A stretch of 64,000 nt of DNA, from contig NC_085889.1 of the NCBI RefSeq assembly GCF_035222375.1, forward strand, positions 558,001 to 622,000, read 5' to 3'. Within the stretch, counting starts at the first letter, position 1. Each line of letters starts with the position of its first letter. Positions 46,589 through 58,940 of this stretch are shown here, one piece after another. The notes beneath the pieces were generated by a model that saw only the letters and a program-made list of their open reading frames with translations, was not told the DNA's origin and searched no databases. Origin of the DNA: Podospora pseudocomata. Taxonomy: Eukaryota > Ascomycota > Sordariomycetes > Sordariales > Podosporaceae. The position numbers and the translations under genes were made by a program.

Positions 46589-48187
46589 GGAGGTGTTGGA
46601 CTGATTTCACGGTGACGGAAGTCATCACCGGCATATACAGACGATTTCTCATTTCCCGCTGCCAGTATCAGTATCGATGACGGTTGGTAGGTTGAGTTGT
46701 GTTGGCACCACCTTCCGTTCTCTCTCATACTTTTTTTCTTCATAATGGGTGAGAGATTCTCTTGGTGATAGTGATAAAAATGGTACTATATCTCGTCGCT
46801 ACATAGGCACAGTAGGGCTGCACATCTCCCGCATACGACGCGTGTTTTTTCCCACAGGATTCATTACCGACGGTTGGTTCCGACATACCACGCGAGCGCC
46901 GGGTGGACGGTTCCATATTACTTGCTGCACCGGCCAAAAGCGCTGATAGCGCTTAGGTGCAGGTTAGAATACCCGGATGAGCTGTCACTGGTGAGTAGAC
47001 GAGAGCTGGTTGACCGTTTGGTTGGTACGTTCTTGGCACTTTGGACGGCATTCATTCGGAACAGAGTATTATGAAGGAGAGGTGGGATTTGCCCCTGCAT
47101 ACTGCGTCTTGACCGGTTTGGATCATGGTTGGGGGGGTCACTTGCTTGTGCATATTCAATCTTGGGTATGTGGAAAAAGAGACCTCGGGTGATCTTGAGG
47201 CTGACGGCAATCATCATGAGATACTTGTTTGTTTTCGGGATGTGGGTTGTGTGAGAGAGAGAGAGAGAAAGGGAGGGCAAAGAGACATGTGACTTTTACA
47301 AGGGTACAAGGGGGTGATTATCAGTGCCCCTGATCCTTGCCCTGTGTATGCGGGCTTGGCGGGCGCTGATTCTCTTTAGCGCAACGTCATTTGATAACGT
47401 TTTCGCGCAAAAGGGGCCGGGCCGTCAGAGGATTGTGTGTGGCTTGCGGGTGCTGAACTGGTTTCGGTCAAGACACGCGAGAGTGGCGTCTTCTAGTACT
47501 GCATGGAAGGTTTCGGGGGATGGCTTCGGTGTCTTTTCTAGAAAGAAAAACACGAAGCCGCGCAAGAAAGGAGGTCAACGGAGAGACAGGCTGACTGACA
47601 GGCTGCTTGCCAGACACACGACATCTGTCAACCACGAGGTTATCACCGCTCAGACAGCTTACTCCCAGGTCCTTTAGCCGTACCGTCATGCTGGAACGAG
47701 GTTGGCTGGGTATGTACGGCAATCAGTTGAGGAAAGTGGTATCTGTTTGGCCCCTGGAAGACACTCTCTCACACGTGGAGAACAGCTTACTGCTGGGCAG
47801 GCGAGACACCCCACATCAACACCACCTTGCACAACCATGCCGTGCAGACAAACATGTCGGACCAATCACGCCCGGCTGAAGCGCAAAAGAGCTCGTGGTT
47901 CGATGTCTTCCCAGCTGCCAACCGGACGAGTTTGGTAGCAGATCCGACACCTGTGGACGCCAACCTCGAGAGAGGATGACGGGGCTCCAGTCGAGATCCA
48001 CAGAGAACATCTAGACCCTGTTAATCTCTCGTTTGGGGGTCGCTTTCTGGCTGCCGATCACGTTTGGCGATTTGAGCCTCTTTTCACCTCAACATCTTCG
48101 TTAACATCACTTTGCGCCGAGGCAGCTCGTTGACGAGCCTCAAGCAAGACACCTGCTCCTCAGAACAGGAGCCATGAGCCAGCAACC
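46589..48187. other. Intergenic region
   Basis: About 1.6 kb with no supportable gene. A (GA)n run lies at 47252-47270. The right part is the promoter of the 7TM gene. Confidence 0.45.
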
Positions 48188-49609
48188 ATGGCTCTCTACT
48201 CGTCTCCGCCTCCGGCACGGCCCTTCAGCGAGGACAAGCCGACTCTCTTGACATCGTGGTGGATCACGCTGCTATGTGCCTTCATCATCCTCCTCCGTCT
48301 CGTGGGGCGGTTTGTGCGGGTCGAGAAGCTGTTTGGAGAGGACAAGGTCGCCGCCCTGGTGTTGATACCCCTCTTCCTACGCATGGCCTTTGTGCACCCC
48401 ATTCTCTTGTTTGGAACCAACAATGTCGAGTTGAACGATGAGCTGGACTTGTCGGACGAGGGGCTCCGGCGGCGGGCCATTGGGAGCGGACTGGTGCTGA
48501 TCAGTCGTATGCTGTACGCAGTGGTGTAAGGTCCCTCGACAGTTTTGGGCAGCAACTCGGTGGCTAACATTGTGTTTCTCAGACTATGGCTGCTCAAGCT
48601 GGTTACTCTCGAGTTCTTTGATCGTCTGGTTGGATCTTCTGGGAGGAACCGCTACACCTTGCTCCTTCGGTCGATGCGCATCGCTTTGGTCGCGACCTTT
48701 GTGGCGGTTGTCGTCAGTGATCTTGCGGAATGCCAGCCGTTCACAAAATACTGGCAGGTCAGTCCGGACCCGGGACCGCAGTGTCGTCAGGGCTACGCAA
48801 ACCTCCTCACAGCATCAGTTTGCAACGCGGCTACCGACCTGCTGCTGGTTGTGTTCCCTGTGCCCATTGTCATACAAAGCCGACTGCCGATGGGACACAA
48901 GTCGCTGCTGGTTGCCCTCTTTTGTCTCCACATCTTTACGGTGGTGGTGACCATCTGTCGGGTGCCTCAGATCATCAGCGAGCAGGGATACCAAGCGACG
49001 AGGACGACATGGGCTTCGGCCGATATCCTGATGGCAACATTTGCGGCCAACGCACTTACCATCGGGACGTTTATGAGAGACAAGGGTGTCAAGAAGAAGA
49101 AGTTCAAATACGAGCCGACAGAGTCGCAAAACAGAAGAAACTCGAGGAAGGATTCAATGGCCATCTCGAAGAAGCCGTCCTGGGATGAGGATGATGACAT
49201 GGAGGCGGATTATTCTGAAGGAAAACGCGGAGGGCTGAGTCGTACAAAGACGCCCGACATCTCCTCGACACCAGGAGAGGTCGAGCAAGCCAAGAGGGAG
49301 ATCAAGTCCCCCAGGGTGCACCACAGCAGTCGGTCAGCCAGCATGGACTCGCTGATTCCTAGGGGTCGACAGACACCTGCCACCCAAGTGGTCAAGACCA
49401 CCACTTTTGAGATGACAGTCTCGTCGTCTGATGATCAGGAACATGTTCGGTGCAAAAAGCAAGCCCACGCAGGACTCTGTCTGACACCCATTCACGGGGT
49501 GGTGACAGCGACGGCAAACGGACGAGGGAGGGGGTCCAGCATCCTTCTTCGCGAGATGAAACCGATGCCGGACGCTCACAACGAGGAGACGGAGCAGCAA
49601 CAGCGCTAA
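48188..49609 (+). CDS. PTH11/rhodopsin-like fungal 7TM membrane protein
   Basis: Exons 48188-48525 and 48583-49609, joined in phase 2, 454 aa. About seven hydrophobic helices are seen within residues 20-290, for example WWITLLCAFIILLRLVGRF, LRSMRIALVATFVAVVVSD and LLVALFCLHIFTVVVTICRV. The block LAECQPFTKYW followed by ASVCNAATDLLLVVFPVPIV is typical of the fungal rhodopsin-like/PTH11-related integral membrane family. No CFEM domain is present. The last ~155 residues form a charged, Ser-rich cytoplasmic tail. A sensing role is inferred from PTH11 relatives; the ligand is unknown. Confidence 0.87.
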
Positions 49610-51252
49610 CGGGTAGATGTGAGGGTACCTTTATCCTACGATCAGTTTTAGTGTTTTTAGTGTTTACTTTCTGAACATGATAATACCTACCTGACCTTTG
49701 TCGTGATTTTGCTTTTTCCCAGGTGGAGTGTGCGGCGTGCCCTGAATCCTGCGGGGGTGCGGGCGGGGGGGATCATCGTTTGTGGAGCTCCCTCCCAGGC
49801 ATGACACAAGACTCTCCAGCGGCACGACCCTCGTGGCTCGTGGCAACCAGGTCCTGGGCCCACGGGCAGCTGTTGCATCTCGTGAAGATGACCTCGGCCG
49901 AATCCCACTGCTCTTTTTTTTTTGTTATTCTATGCCCGGACAATAGCTGATGAGCTAGATTGGGGGTTGTTAGGTTACTGGGTTGTTAGGTTATTGGGTT
50001 GTTGGGTTGTTGGGTTGTTGACGGTGATCACCACAGTCACAGATGCTTGTCTCTGCTACGGCGGAGTAAGAGACCTCAGCAATCTCAAACAAGGCCTTTG
50101 TCATGTGCGCCACAGGCATTGTTCCAAGTATTAGACCCCTCTTTCCAAGCAGCACGGGCAGCTCCCGTCACCCACACTCTCCCACAGACTTCGGGAGCAG
50201 AGGCACGTCCATCAGGTACACTTCAAGGTCTCAGACCCGAAAACCACGCAATCGGTTCCCAAAAGGCGCTAATGCAACCCAGAGCAAACCCCTGTCGGCT
50301 TGGTTCAGGCGACTGCAGTCGTTGGTGGAGGGCGGCACGGTGGGGCCACCCGACACCTATTGTTCGTCGGGGACCCTCGATTCACTGCGACCCCAGCAAT
50401 CTTTGAGGTGATGGCAATCATGGTTGGCATCATTTCGCCTTTTATCCTTTCCTTTGTCCTCTTGCATTCTGATGAGATATGTAGACAGCCTGCCGACAGG
50501 ACAGTGTTGACACCAGCAGCATCAGTCGACACTCCCGTCCAACAGGGGCATCACCACCAGCTCTCACACCCCTCAACGGCTGGATCGGCAATCCTCCGAG
50601 GTGACAGTCAAACGACAAGCACCCCCAACTCGGAGACTCCAGCAGCGGCAGCAGTAGCAGCAGCAGGCAGTGCGGGGCAAATATTGGCAGGACCGCCCAT
50701 CTTTTCTTATCTCTCTGACGCCGCTAGACGACAAAACCCACGACACCCACCCACCCGTCATCTCCTGCTGCAGAAAATTTCCATGTTGGATTCCCCATCT
50801 CTCGCATACACGCTGTCACCGTCACCCTTCACGGCCCGTTTATTACGCTGTGGAAATTTCATTAGCTGCTGGGACAGACGGCGTTGCGAACGGCAGGCCA
50901 CCACGGCTGTTATCTCCTAGGGTGTCCCCATCTACACCAGACCCAGCGCCAGGGGTTCTCCACGAACACAACCGTTTATCAGTGGACCCGTTACCTGCCG
51001 TTGTCTCCGTTTCGTGCCCGGTATTCGGGGGGCCACTTTCACTCAACTGCCAGGCCGAACAACTCTATTGTCGACGGCGGGATTCATCGCGAAAGAAAAT
51101 CAAACAAAACAAACCCGGAGCTCACCAACGCATGGTAATCGCGGGCCGTTGAGAGACACGGTTGTGCGACCCACCATCTCGCCGTCAGACCCGCCATTTT
51201 TGATCTCGCTCGCCATCCCCGTCGCCTTCGCCATTCCAATGATCCGACAGAG
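49610..51252. other. Intergenic region with GGGTTGTT minisatellite
   Basis: No gene is supportable. At 49968-50022 there are seven degenerate copies of GGGTTGTT(A). CAG-type repeats occur at 50640-50670. The 3' part is likely the amino-acid permease promoter. Confidence 0.5.
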
Positions 51253-53387
51253 ATGACCCTCGACCGCGACATTGAGATGAGCCAGCTGGATCGCACCCGC
51301 AGTCTAGCCGAAGGCAGCAGCTTCACCGTCCGGGGTCAAAGTCGGGCCTCGGATCCTGATCATCATCATCATCATTATCATCATCACCACCACAACCATC
51401 ACCCTCATAATACCGTCGGCGTAGGTGCCGGAGGGATGAAAGCTCGCGTGGGGAGGTTCATCGACACCTTCCGCCGGGAACACCCAGACAACGTCCGCTA
51501 CCACGACGACCCCAACTTTGCGCTTCACGTCACTGACCCAGAAGGTGGCGCAGGCGACTCACCGACGACAACCAGAACAACAAATGGGTTTGGCTCTGCT
51601 TCGGGGGTGGCGGTGGTGAGGCAGCATAATGGGGAGAGGTACTATGACTTACGGACGGCGAACTCCAGGACGGCGGGGACGTTGCTTGCGCGGGAGCTCA
51701 AGGGGAGGCATTTGCAGATGATTGCGATTGGGGGGTCGATCGGGACGGGTTTGTTTGTTGCGAGTGGGAAGGCGTTGAGTGAGGGGGGCCCGGCGGCGGT
51801 GTTGTTGGCGTACATCTTTGTGGGCGTGATGCTGTATTGCACGGTGCAGGCGTTGGGGGAGTTGGCCGTGGTGTTTCCTGTCGCGGGGTCGTTCTCGGCT
51901 TTTTCGACGAGGTTTCTGGATCCGAGTTGGGGGTTTGCTATGGGTTGGAAGTAGGTTGTTTTTGTTGACCGTTTTTCTGTTGATGGGGAAACATCCCGCG
52001 TCACCCTTTTTCTTCCGTTGTTCTGGTGTTGCATGCTAACGTGGTGTGACTGAAGCTATGCCTTGCAGTGGATAGTGGTGTTACCGCTCGAGATTATTGC
52101 CGGCGCCATGACTATCGGTTATTGGAACGAGAGTCTGAACAAGGCCATATTTGTAGCCGTGTTTCTGGCGGTCATTGTTGTCATCAACCTCTTTGGAGTA
52201 AAGGGGTACGGCGAGGCAGAGTTTGTGTTTGCCATTGTCAAGGTTACTGCTGTCGTCGGGTTCATGTGAGTTTCGCACGGGTGCTTACCTGTTGGTGGAA
52301 CGTTGCTGACCACCTTGTTAGCCTTCTCGGTATCGTCATCAACATCGGAGGGACCCCCGAAGGCGGCTACATCGGCGGCAAGTACTGGTCCGACCCGGGC
52401 GCCTTCAACAATGGCTTCAAGGGCCTCTGCAGCGTGTTTGTCACCGCCGCCTTTGCCTTTGCTGGTACGGAGCTGGTCGGTTTGGCTGCCGCCGAGACAG
52501 CCAACCCGCGAAAGTCCTTGCCTACCGCCATCAAACAAGTGTTTTGGAGAATCACACTCTTCTACATTGTGTCGCTTGCGCTCGTCGGTCTCCTGGTGCC
52601 GTACAACGAGCCCAGGTTGCTTGGTGCTACTAGCATCGCCGACGCCTCAGCCAGTCCCTTTGTCATCGCCATCGAAAGCGCAGGCACGACTATTCTACCC
52701 AGCATCATGAACGGCGTCATCCTTGTGTCCGTCATCAGCGTCGGCAACTCTTCCGTCTTTGGATCCTCCCGAACACTCGCCGCCCTCGCCGAGCTGGGCC
52801 AGGCGCCCAAGATCTTCGCCTACGTCGACCGCCGCGGCCGTCCACTAGTTTCCATCCTCGCAGCATCGAGCGTCGGTCTCCTGGCCTTCATGGCCAACTC
52901 CAAAGTCCACAGCCACGTGTTCGACTGGCTCCTCGCCATATCAGGCTTGAGCAGCGTCTTCACCTGGGGGAGCACCTGTCTCGCCCACATCCGCCTCCGC
53001 AAGGCATGGGCATACCATCACAGATCAGTCAGCGACATGGCCTTTCGTGCTCAGGGGGGAACGATCGGCAGCTGGATCGGCCTGTTTTGCAACTGTCTCA
53101 TTCTCGTCGGTCAGTGCTGGGTGGCGATTTGGCCCATTACGAGCGAGCCGTTGACGTCGAGTCAGCGGGCCGAGAATTTCTTTTTGCAGTGTTTGGCGAT
53201 CCCGGTGGTGTTGTTGTTTTTGATTGGGCACAAGCTGTGGTATAGGACGAGCGTGATCAAGGTGGAGGACATGGATATTGATACGGGGAGGAGGGATTTT
53301 GGCAGACTTGGGATTATCAAGGCGCAGGAGGAGGAGGAGAGGGCTAGTTGGCCGAAGTGGAAGAGGGTTTATAGGGTTATTTGCTGA
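51253..53387 (+). CDS. Amino-acid permease (APC superfamily, YAT type)
   Basis: Exons 51253-51950, 52056-52265 and 52322-53387; phases agree, 657 aa. The hydrophilic N-terminus of about 150 residues contains a His run (51358-51410, mostly CAT/CAC codons). The first helix carries the family signature ELKGRHLQMIAIGGSIGTG. Further blocks typical of YAT permeases include EGGPAAVLLAY, GTELVGLAAAETANPRKSLP, VGNSSVFGSSRTLAALAELGQAPK and a conserved C-terminal helix set. It imports amino acids by proton symport at the plasma membrane; specificity cannot be read from the sequence. The N-terminus is longer than the usual 60-100 residues. Confidence 0.95.
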
Positions 53388-54992
53388 TGGTTTGGGGGCT
53401 GGGGCGTGTACATATGAGTATATAATTTGGGCGAAGGGTGGTGGTGATTGGTTATAATTTGAGATGAATTTCGATGTCGCAGAGCATTCGTCGTGCTCTC
53501 AGGTGTCTTTTTGACTATCATGATTTCCACTGTATGCCGGCGGAGAACGTTTCGGTAGCCACAAACGCCACTATTCCACCCTCACCCTTACCATCATCAC
53601 CCGCTCTCACCCTCACAGCCAACCCCTCGGACCCAACCACTCGGTACTCAGGTATGAAGCCCAGTGTGTAAGGTATTTTTGGTCTGATCTAGGATTGGAT
53701 AGGTAAGTATTTTACACTTATCTAAGGTTATGCCTTCTGATGAATGGGCGTTGGTTGCCACGGCATTTACACATGAGAAAATGAGTGATGGGTAGCCACG
53801 ATCTGGCAGGTCTCTGACGGTAACTGCGTGGCAGTGACTGCCTCCAGGTTCACCACCAGTGCCTGTCCTGAGAGGGACGGGAGCACCTGTCCAGCTTCCT
53901 ACACCTGGCAACAGACTGACAGCCGTACTTGCCTACCTCAGGAATACACGGTACTTGTAGTACTTCCAACAGCAGCCCACTATCCGACGGCCAAATGGAC
54001 CCCGAAACGGCTTGCGTAGCCCACCACCTCACGGGGTTGGTGGGTGAGCTTTTGATATTTTGGGCAGACCCTCTTAGGAGGAGTAGAGACTCTTTCTCTT
54101 TTCGGTCTTGGTCAGTCCCGTCCCTCCACCGCATCACGACATTTTTTAGCTCATTGCAGAAAGGTTTTCTCGGCTCAAGAACTTATATTGTTGCCGAATT
54201 CTGTGTCACACTCCCTAACCTCCAGACGAAGCCGCGGCAGCCCGCATGTTTCCGCACCGGAAAGCTCGACGTGGACAATATTGCACCCAAACGGCCGTCC
54301 TCCTGGAGGCGCACCAAACCTCAACATGCGCATGGCATCCACGCACGACCTCTGTCTCTCTATTTTCTCCTGCTGTGGTACACAGCACTGTCGCAACAAA
54401 CAATTCAATGCCCGAGAGCTGCTGACCGCCTCTGATCATCTGCTTCTTTTTCTGGAACCCCAAGTCACGGCCCTAAAGGGAAGGTTGCAGCGCTCGCCGT
54501 GGGACAGACAGACCCCGGACCGGCAGTTGGAGCTTGGAAATCCGGGGAAAGGAACACGGCCGGGCATCTCATCATGCATTCCTCCCAGCCTCCGTCTTTT
54601 TACCAAGCTTTCCTCCTGTCGCACAGGCAGCATTCCCCGCATGCTGTCCCACGGGACGCCGAGGAGAACACCCCATCATGCGGGTGGAGGAATTGGAGAC
54701 TCTTGGTGGGTTGGGGTACCTACCTTGATGATCACCACGTTACAGCCCAGCCGTGTTGTTCGGTCACGGGAGGCAGCTTGCTGGGACCGCATGCTCACCA
54801 CATGCGAACACGATGGTTCATCCAATCTATCTTCGCATCGCCGGTGGTGTTAAGGTGGCACCGCGGTCATGATGATGCGGTCAGATATCTTTTTGGCGAG
54901 TCCAATTATCTCTTCCTCTCCTTGCCCTTGCTTCCCACATGCCGGTCAGCTTGCTCTGGTGTTGTTTTCTTTTTGCTAGCTTCCATTACAGA
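53388..54992. other. Intergenic region
   Basis: 1.6 kb without a convincing gene. Several ORFs overlap on both strands, but none has a recognisable domain. An ATG at 54939 is in frame with the alpha-glucosidase and would add 18 residues. Confidence 0.45.
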
Positions 54993-57595
54993 ATGGCGTT
55001 TCTCTGGATCGCCTCTCTTGTGTTGTGCTCTCTGTGGGGGGCACGGGGACAGACTGAACGATGTTCGGGTTACGAAGCCATCAACGTGCTGAAGGCGGAC
55101 TCGTATCTGATTGCAGATCTTGTTCTCATTGGCAACTGCAGCTCTCACAGCAGCGACATCGAGAACCTGAGGTTGCTTGTCGAGTACCAGACAGGTAAGC
55201 ACGTCAATGTTTTTGTCAAGTATCACGATGCCGTCTAAGGTCACTGACTCGAACAGACTCACGGCTGCATGTCCTCATCACAGATGCCGATTCCCAAGTG
55301 TTTCAAATCCAGGAACACGTTCTCCCCCGACCGAGAAACGAGAACGCGTCCTCGAGCAGCTCTAGGTTGCAGTTCAGTTTCACCCAAAGCCCGTTTGCCT
55401 TTAGCGTTACAAGAGCGTCGACAGGGGAGACCCTTTTTGACACGGCCGACACGCCGTTGATCTTTGAAACCCAGTACATCCGACTCAGAACTCGCTTGCC
55501 GTCGAATCCAAATATTTATGGGCTGGGCGAACACTCGGATGACTTTCGCCTTCCAACATGGAATTACACCCGCACGCTATGGAACACGGAATCGCCCATG
55601 ATCCCAAACGGGCTCAATCTCTACGGCTCGCACCCGGTGTACTTTGACCATCGGGGCGAGTCAGGCACGCACGGCGTGTTTCTGCGGAGTTCCAACGGCA
55701 TGGATGTCAAGTTGGGCACCTCGGACCAGGGACAGCAATTCCTCGAGTACAATGTGATTGGCGGCGTATTCGACTTTTACTTCTTAGCAGGCCCGACCCC
55801 AACAGACGTCAGCAAGCAGTATGCCGAAGTTGTCGGGCTCCCAGCGTTTGTGCCGTATTGGGTCCTGGGTTTCCATCAGTGCAAGTATGGATATAAAAGC
55901 ATTGATGAAGTTGGACAAGTTGTTGACACCTACGCGGCCGCTGGGATCCCATTGGAGACGATGTGGGGTGATATTGACTACATGAGCGACCATCAGGATT
56001 TCACCACGGACGGGAGCCGTTACCCCCTGGAGAAAGTTCGGCAGCTGGTTCAGAGTCTGCACGATGATGGACAACACTATGTTCAAATCCTGGATCCGGG
56101 AATCCATCGAGCTGGTGGTTACCCAACCTACACCAGAGGCGCCGAACAGAACGTCTTTCTCAAAGCAGCAGATGGCTCATTTTATCGCGGGTTTCAATGG
56201 CCCGGCGAAGTGGTTTGGCCTGACTGGCTCCATCCAAACACACAGGAATGGTGGACAGATGAGATCAGGAGGTTCTACGACCCCAACTCAGGCGTCAATG
56301 TCGATGGGCTGTGGGTTGACATGAATGAGGCGAGCAACATGTGTGAAAGCACCAGCTGCTTTGCTTCAACATCTGCTCGAACCTGCGTTGCCAACAAGGG
56401 TATCGCGGTCAGGAAACGTTACGGGGACCCGGTTCCATTTCTTGGAGTGCCAGAGAGAGATCTCTTCAACCCCCTGTATCGCATACAGAACCGATGGGGC
56501 GACATCTCCAGCAAAACTTTGTGGACGAACATCACCAATGCCGACGGAACCCACCAGTATGATACTCACAACTTCTACGGCACCATGATGGCTGGCGCCA
56601 CCCGGAACGCCCTGCTGAGCAGAAACTCGGCTGTCAGGCCCTTCGTCCTCACTCGATCGACCTTTGCTGGCGTGGGGAGAGTGGCAGCGCATTGGTTCGG
56701 TGACAACGCTTCTAGGTGGGATCATTACCGAACTACTATCCGCCAAATGTTGTCCTTCACTGCCCTGCACGCGGTGCCCTTTGTTGGCTCTGACGTCTGT
56801 GGCTTCAACGAAAACGCGACGGAAAAAATGTGCGCCCGCTGGGCTTTGCTAGGCGCTTTCCAGCCCTTCTACCGCAACCACGCAGATATCACGGCCAACC
56901 GTCAGGAATTTTACCTGTGGCCTTTGGTCACTCAAGCCGCCAAGAAGGCGATTGATACTCGCTACAAGTTGCTCGACTACATGTACACCTCCCTCTGGAA
57001 AGCGAGCGCTGACGGCACGCCCAACGCCAGCCCGCTGTGGTTCTTCTACCCCTCGGATAGCAACACGTTTGGCATCCAGAACCAATGGATGCTCGGAGAC
57101 GCGTTACTTGTTTCTCCAGTTGTTGACGACGACTCCCAGAGCGTCAGCTTCTACCTTCCGGACGATATCTGGTATGACTTTTGGACTTTTGAGCAAAAGG
57201 CCGGGGGTGGACAAACGCACAGGTTGGACGGTGTACAGTGGGATGAGATTCCTGTTCACATTCGAGGCGGGACTATCCTTGCTATGAGGACTGAATCAGC
57301 GAATACTACTGCCCAGTTGAGGGAGAAGAACTTTAGGATTATTGTTGCGCCGGGGAAGGACGGGACTGCCAAGGGGGAATTGTACTTGGATGATGGGGCC
57401 AGTTTGGATGTGGGGGGGAACAAGTCGGAGATTGGGTTTTTGTGGGATGGGCAGAGCTTTGCTGCGAACGGGACGTTTGGGTTTGAGACGGATGTGAAGG
57501 TTGAGAGGGTTGTTGTTCTCGGAGGGGAGGGAGGGGAGGTTGTTACGCATGAGGGGCCTTGGGGGTTGGGAGGAGAGTTTGGGTTTCATTTGTAG
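54993..57595 (+). CDS. Secreted GH31 alpha-glucosidase
   Basis: Exons 54993-55194 and 55257-57595, 846 aa. The start at 54993 gives a clean signal peptide (MAFLWIASLVLCSLWGARG, cleavage before QTERC); ATG 54939 is an alternative. GH31 motifs: FHQCKYGYKSIDEV, WGDIDYM, the nucleophile region GLWVDMNEAS (Asp), and HWFGDNAS with the acid/base Asp. VGSDVCGFNENATEKMC and FYRNHADI follow. Multiple N-glycosylation sequons fit secretion. The enzyme releases glucose from the non-reducing ends of maltose, starch or other alpha-glucosides. The length is close to fungal family members (about 850-900 aa), and all catalytic residues are present. Confidence 0.95.
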
Positions 57596-58386
57596 AGAGG
57601 GGAAGGGGTGATGAAGTATTTGAATTTTATTCTTGAACTTTCTGATACTATTGTGAGTTGGTTCTGGGTGTTCTTCCTGGTCGAGGGAAATACATTGCCG
57701 CTTTCGGACTTGGGTGGGGTGTGTAGCTAGGAGCAACACTGCCTCTGCCACCCTACCCCCCTGTCAATTTCAGCTTGGAAAAAATGTGTTTGATTTCGAA
57801 ATGTCCAAATTAACCAGCTTAAGTTCGAATAACGAATTTGCAAGTCGAGGTAAAGGCAAAGTTGAATCGTCATATAAACCAATATACTGCTTGTCTTAAC
57901 TACAGTTCCATTTCATATTTACATACCTACCTAAGCTTCTTTATCACTTCCTCTCAACAAATTAGCACTTATGGCGTCATACCTCCCTAGTTCCCTTGGC
58001 ATCAGCTGCCGCTTTCACAGGCTTAGTTACTGCAGTCAAATCATCTTGGGAGCCTCGCGGCTGCTAAAGGAAACCAGATTAAATAGAGTTTGTTGTGGCG
58101 CTTTGTGACGGCATACGGCTACAGGGTTAGGGTTAGGACAGGAATACAGGGTCAGGGCTGAGGATGAGGGCTGCGGCCAATGGGAGCAAAGGGAAGCACA
58201 GGCCACGTGGGGCAGGCAAGGCAGGGTAAGGATATCTTGCAGAGCAAGCAGGGCCACACACACTTACTTTTCCTTTTCCTCATCTTTCGATTACTTTAGC
58301 TACGGAATAATATTGGCCTTGACCTATTTCAGCCTCAGCTTCGTGACACGCTTGGAACTACGTCAGGCCAACTAGCCCGATCTCGA

Positions 58387-58606
58387 GTTATTCGAATGGG
58401 CCAAATGACGTCTCTACCAAGTGTTCTAGAGCCACCTATCTTCATGACGAAACAGGGTACTCGAAGTGATGAAAGAGGCGGGATCCAGAAGGATCTAGAG
58501 TATTGTAACGGGCTTTAAATTAATGGAGACCCCCAGGCCCCTCCTGTGTCACGCTATGATAGAAAAAAAAAGAGAGAGAAAAAGAATGAGAGATCAGCTC
58601 AGCTTT
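58387..58606. repeat. Direct repeat copy 1 (NLR 3' flank-like)
   Basis: Shares with 58692-58919 the blocks GATGAAAGAGGCGGGATC, AAATTAATGGAGACCCC, CACGCTATGATAGAAAAA and GAGAGATCAGCT in the same order. Differences are largely transitions plus small indels. Confidence 0.85.
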
Positions 58607-58691
58607 CTGTCGTGAACTTCATAGTTAGGACGCGCCCTGAAGAACACGATTCCAATGTTCAAACTTTCTCCACACGAGCCATTCTACTCCC

Positions 58692-58919
58692 TGTTGTTCG
58701 AGTGGGTCTTTAACTATATGACGTCGCTATAAAGCATTCTGGAGCCACCTGTCTTCAGGACGAAACACAGTACTCGAATTGATGAAAGAGGCGGGATCTA
58801 GAAGGATCTAGAGTATCATGACGGGCTATAAATTAATGGAGACCCCCAGACCCCTCCTGCGACACGCTATGATAGAAAAATAGAGAGAGAGATTGAATGA
58901 GAGATCAGCTAAGCTGTGT
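58692..58919. repeat. Direct repeat copy 2, directly downstream of the NLR gene's 3' end
   Basis: Second copy of the 58387-58606 segment, ending 22 bp before the NLR stop codon. It probably represents the NLR 3' UTR or terminator region; copy 1 would then be the remnant of a duplicated NLR-family 3' end. Confidence 0.85.
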
Positions 58920-58940
58920 GCGGCTAGCTTGCAAGCCCAG

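Larger units (their letters stand above)
57596..58940. other. Intergenic region with a duplicated segment and a short telomere-like repeat
   Basis: No gene. GGGTTAGGGTTAGG lies at 58124-58137. Two diverged copies of a ~230-bp segment follow (listed separately), the second ending just after the NLR stop codon. Confidence 0.55.
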
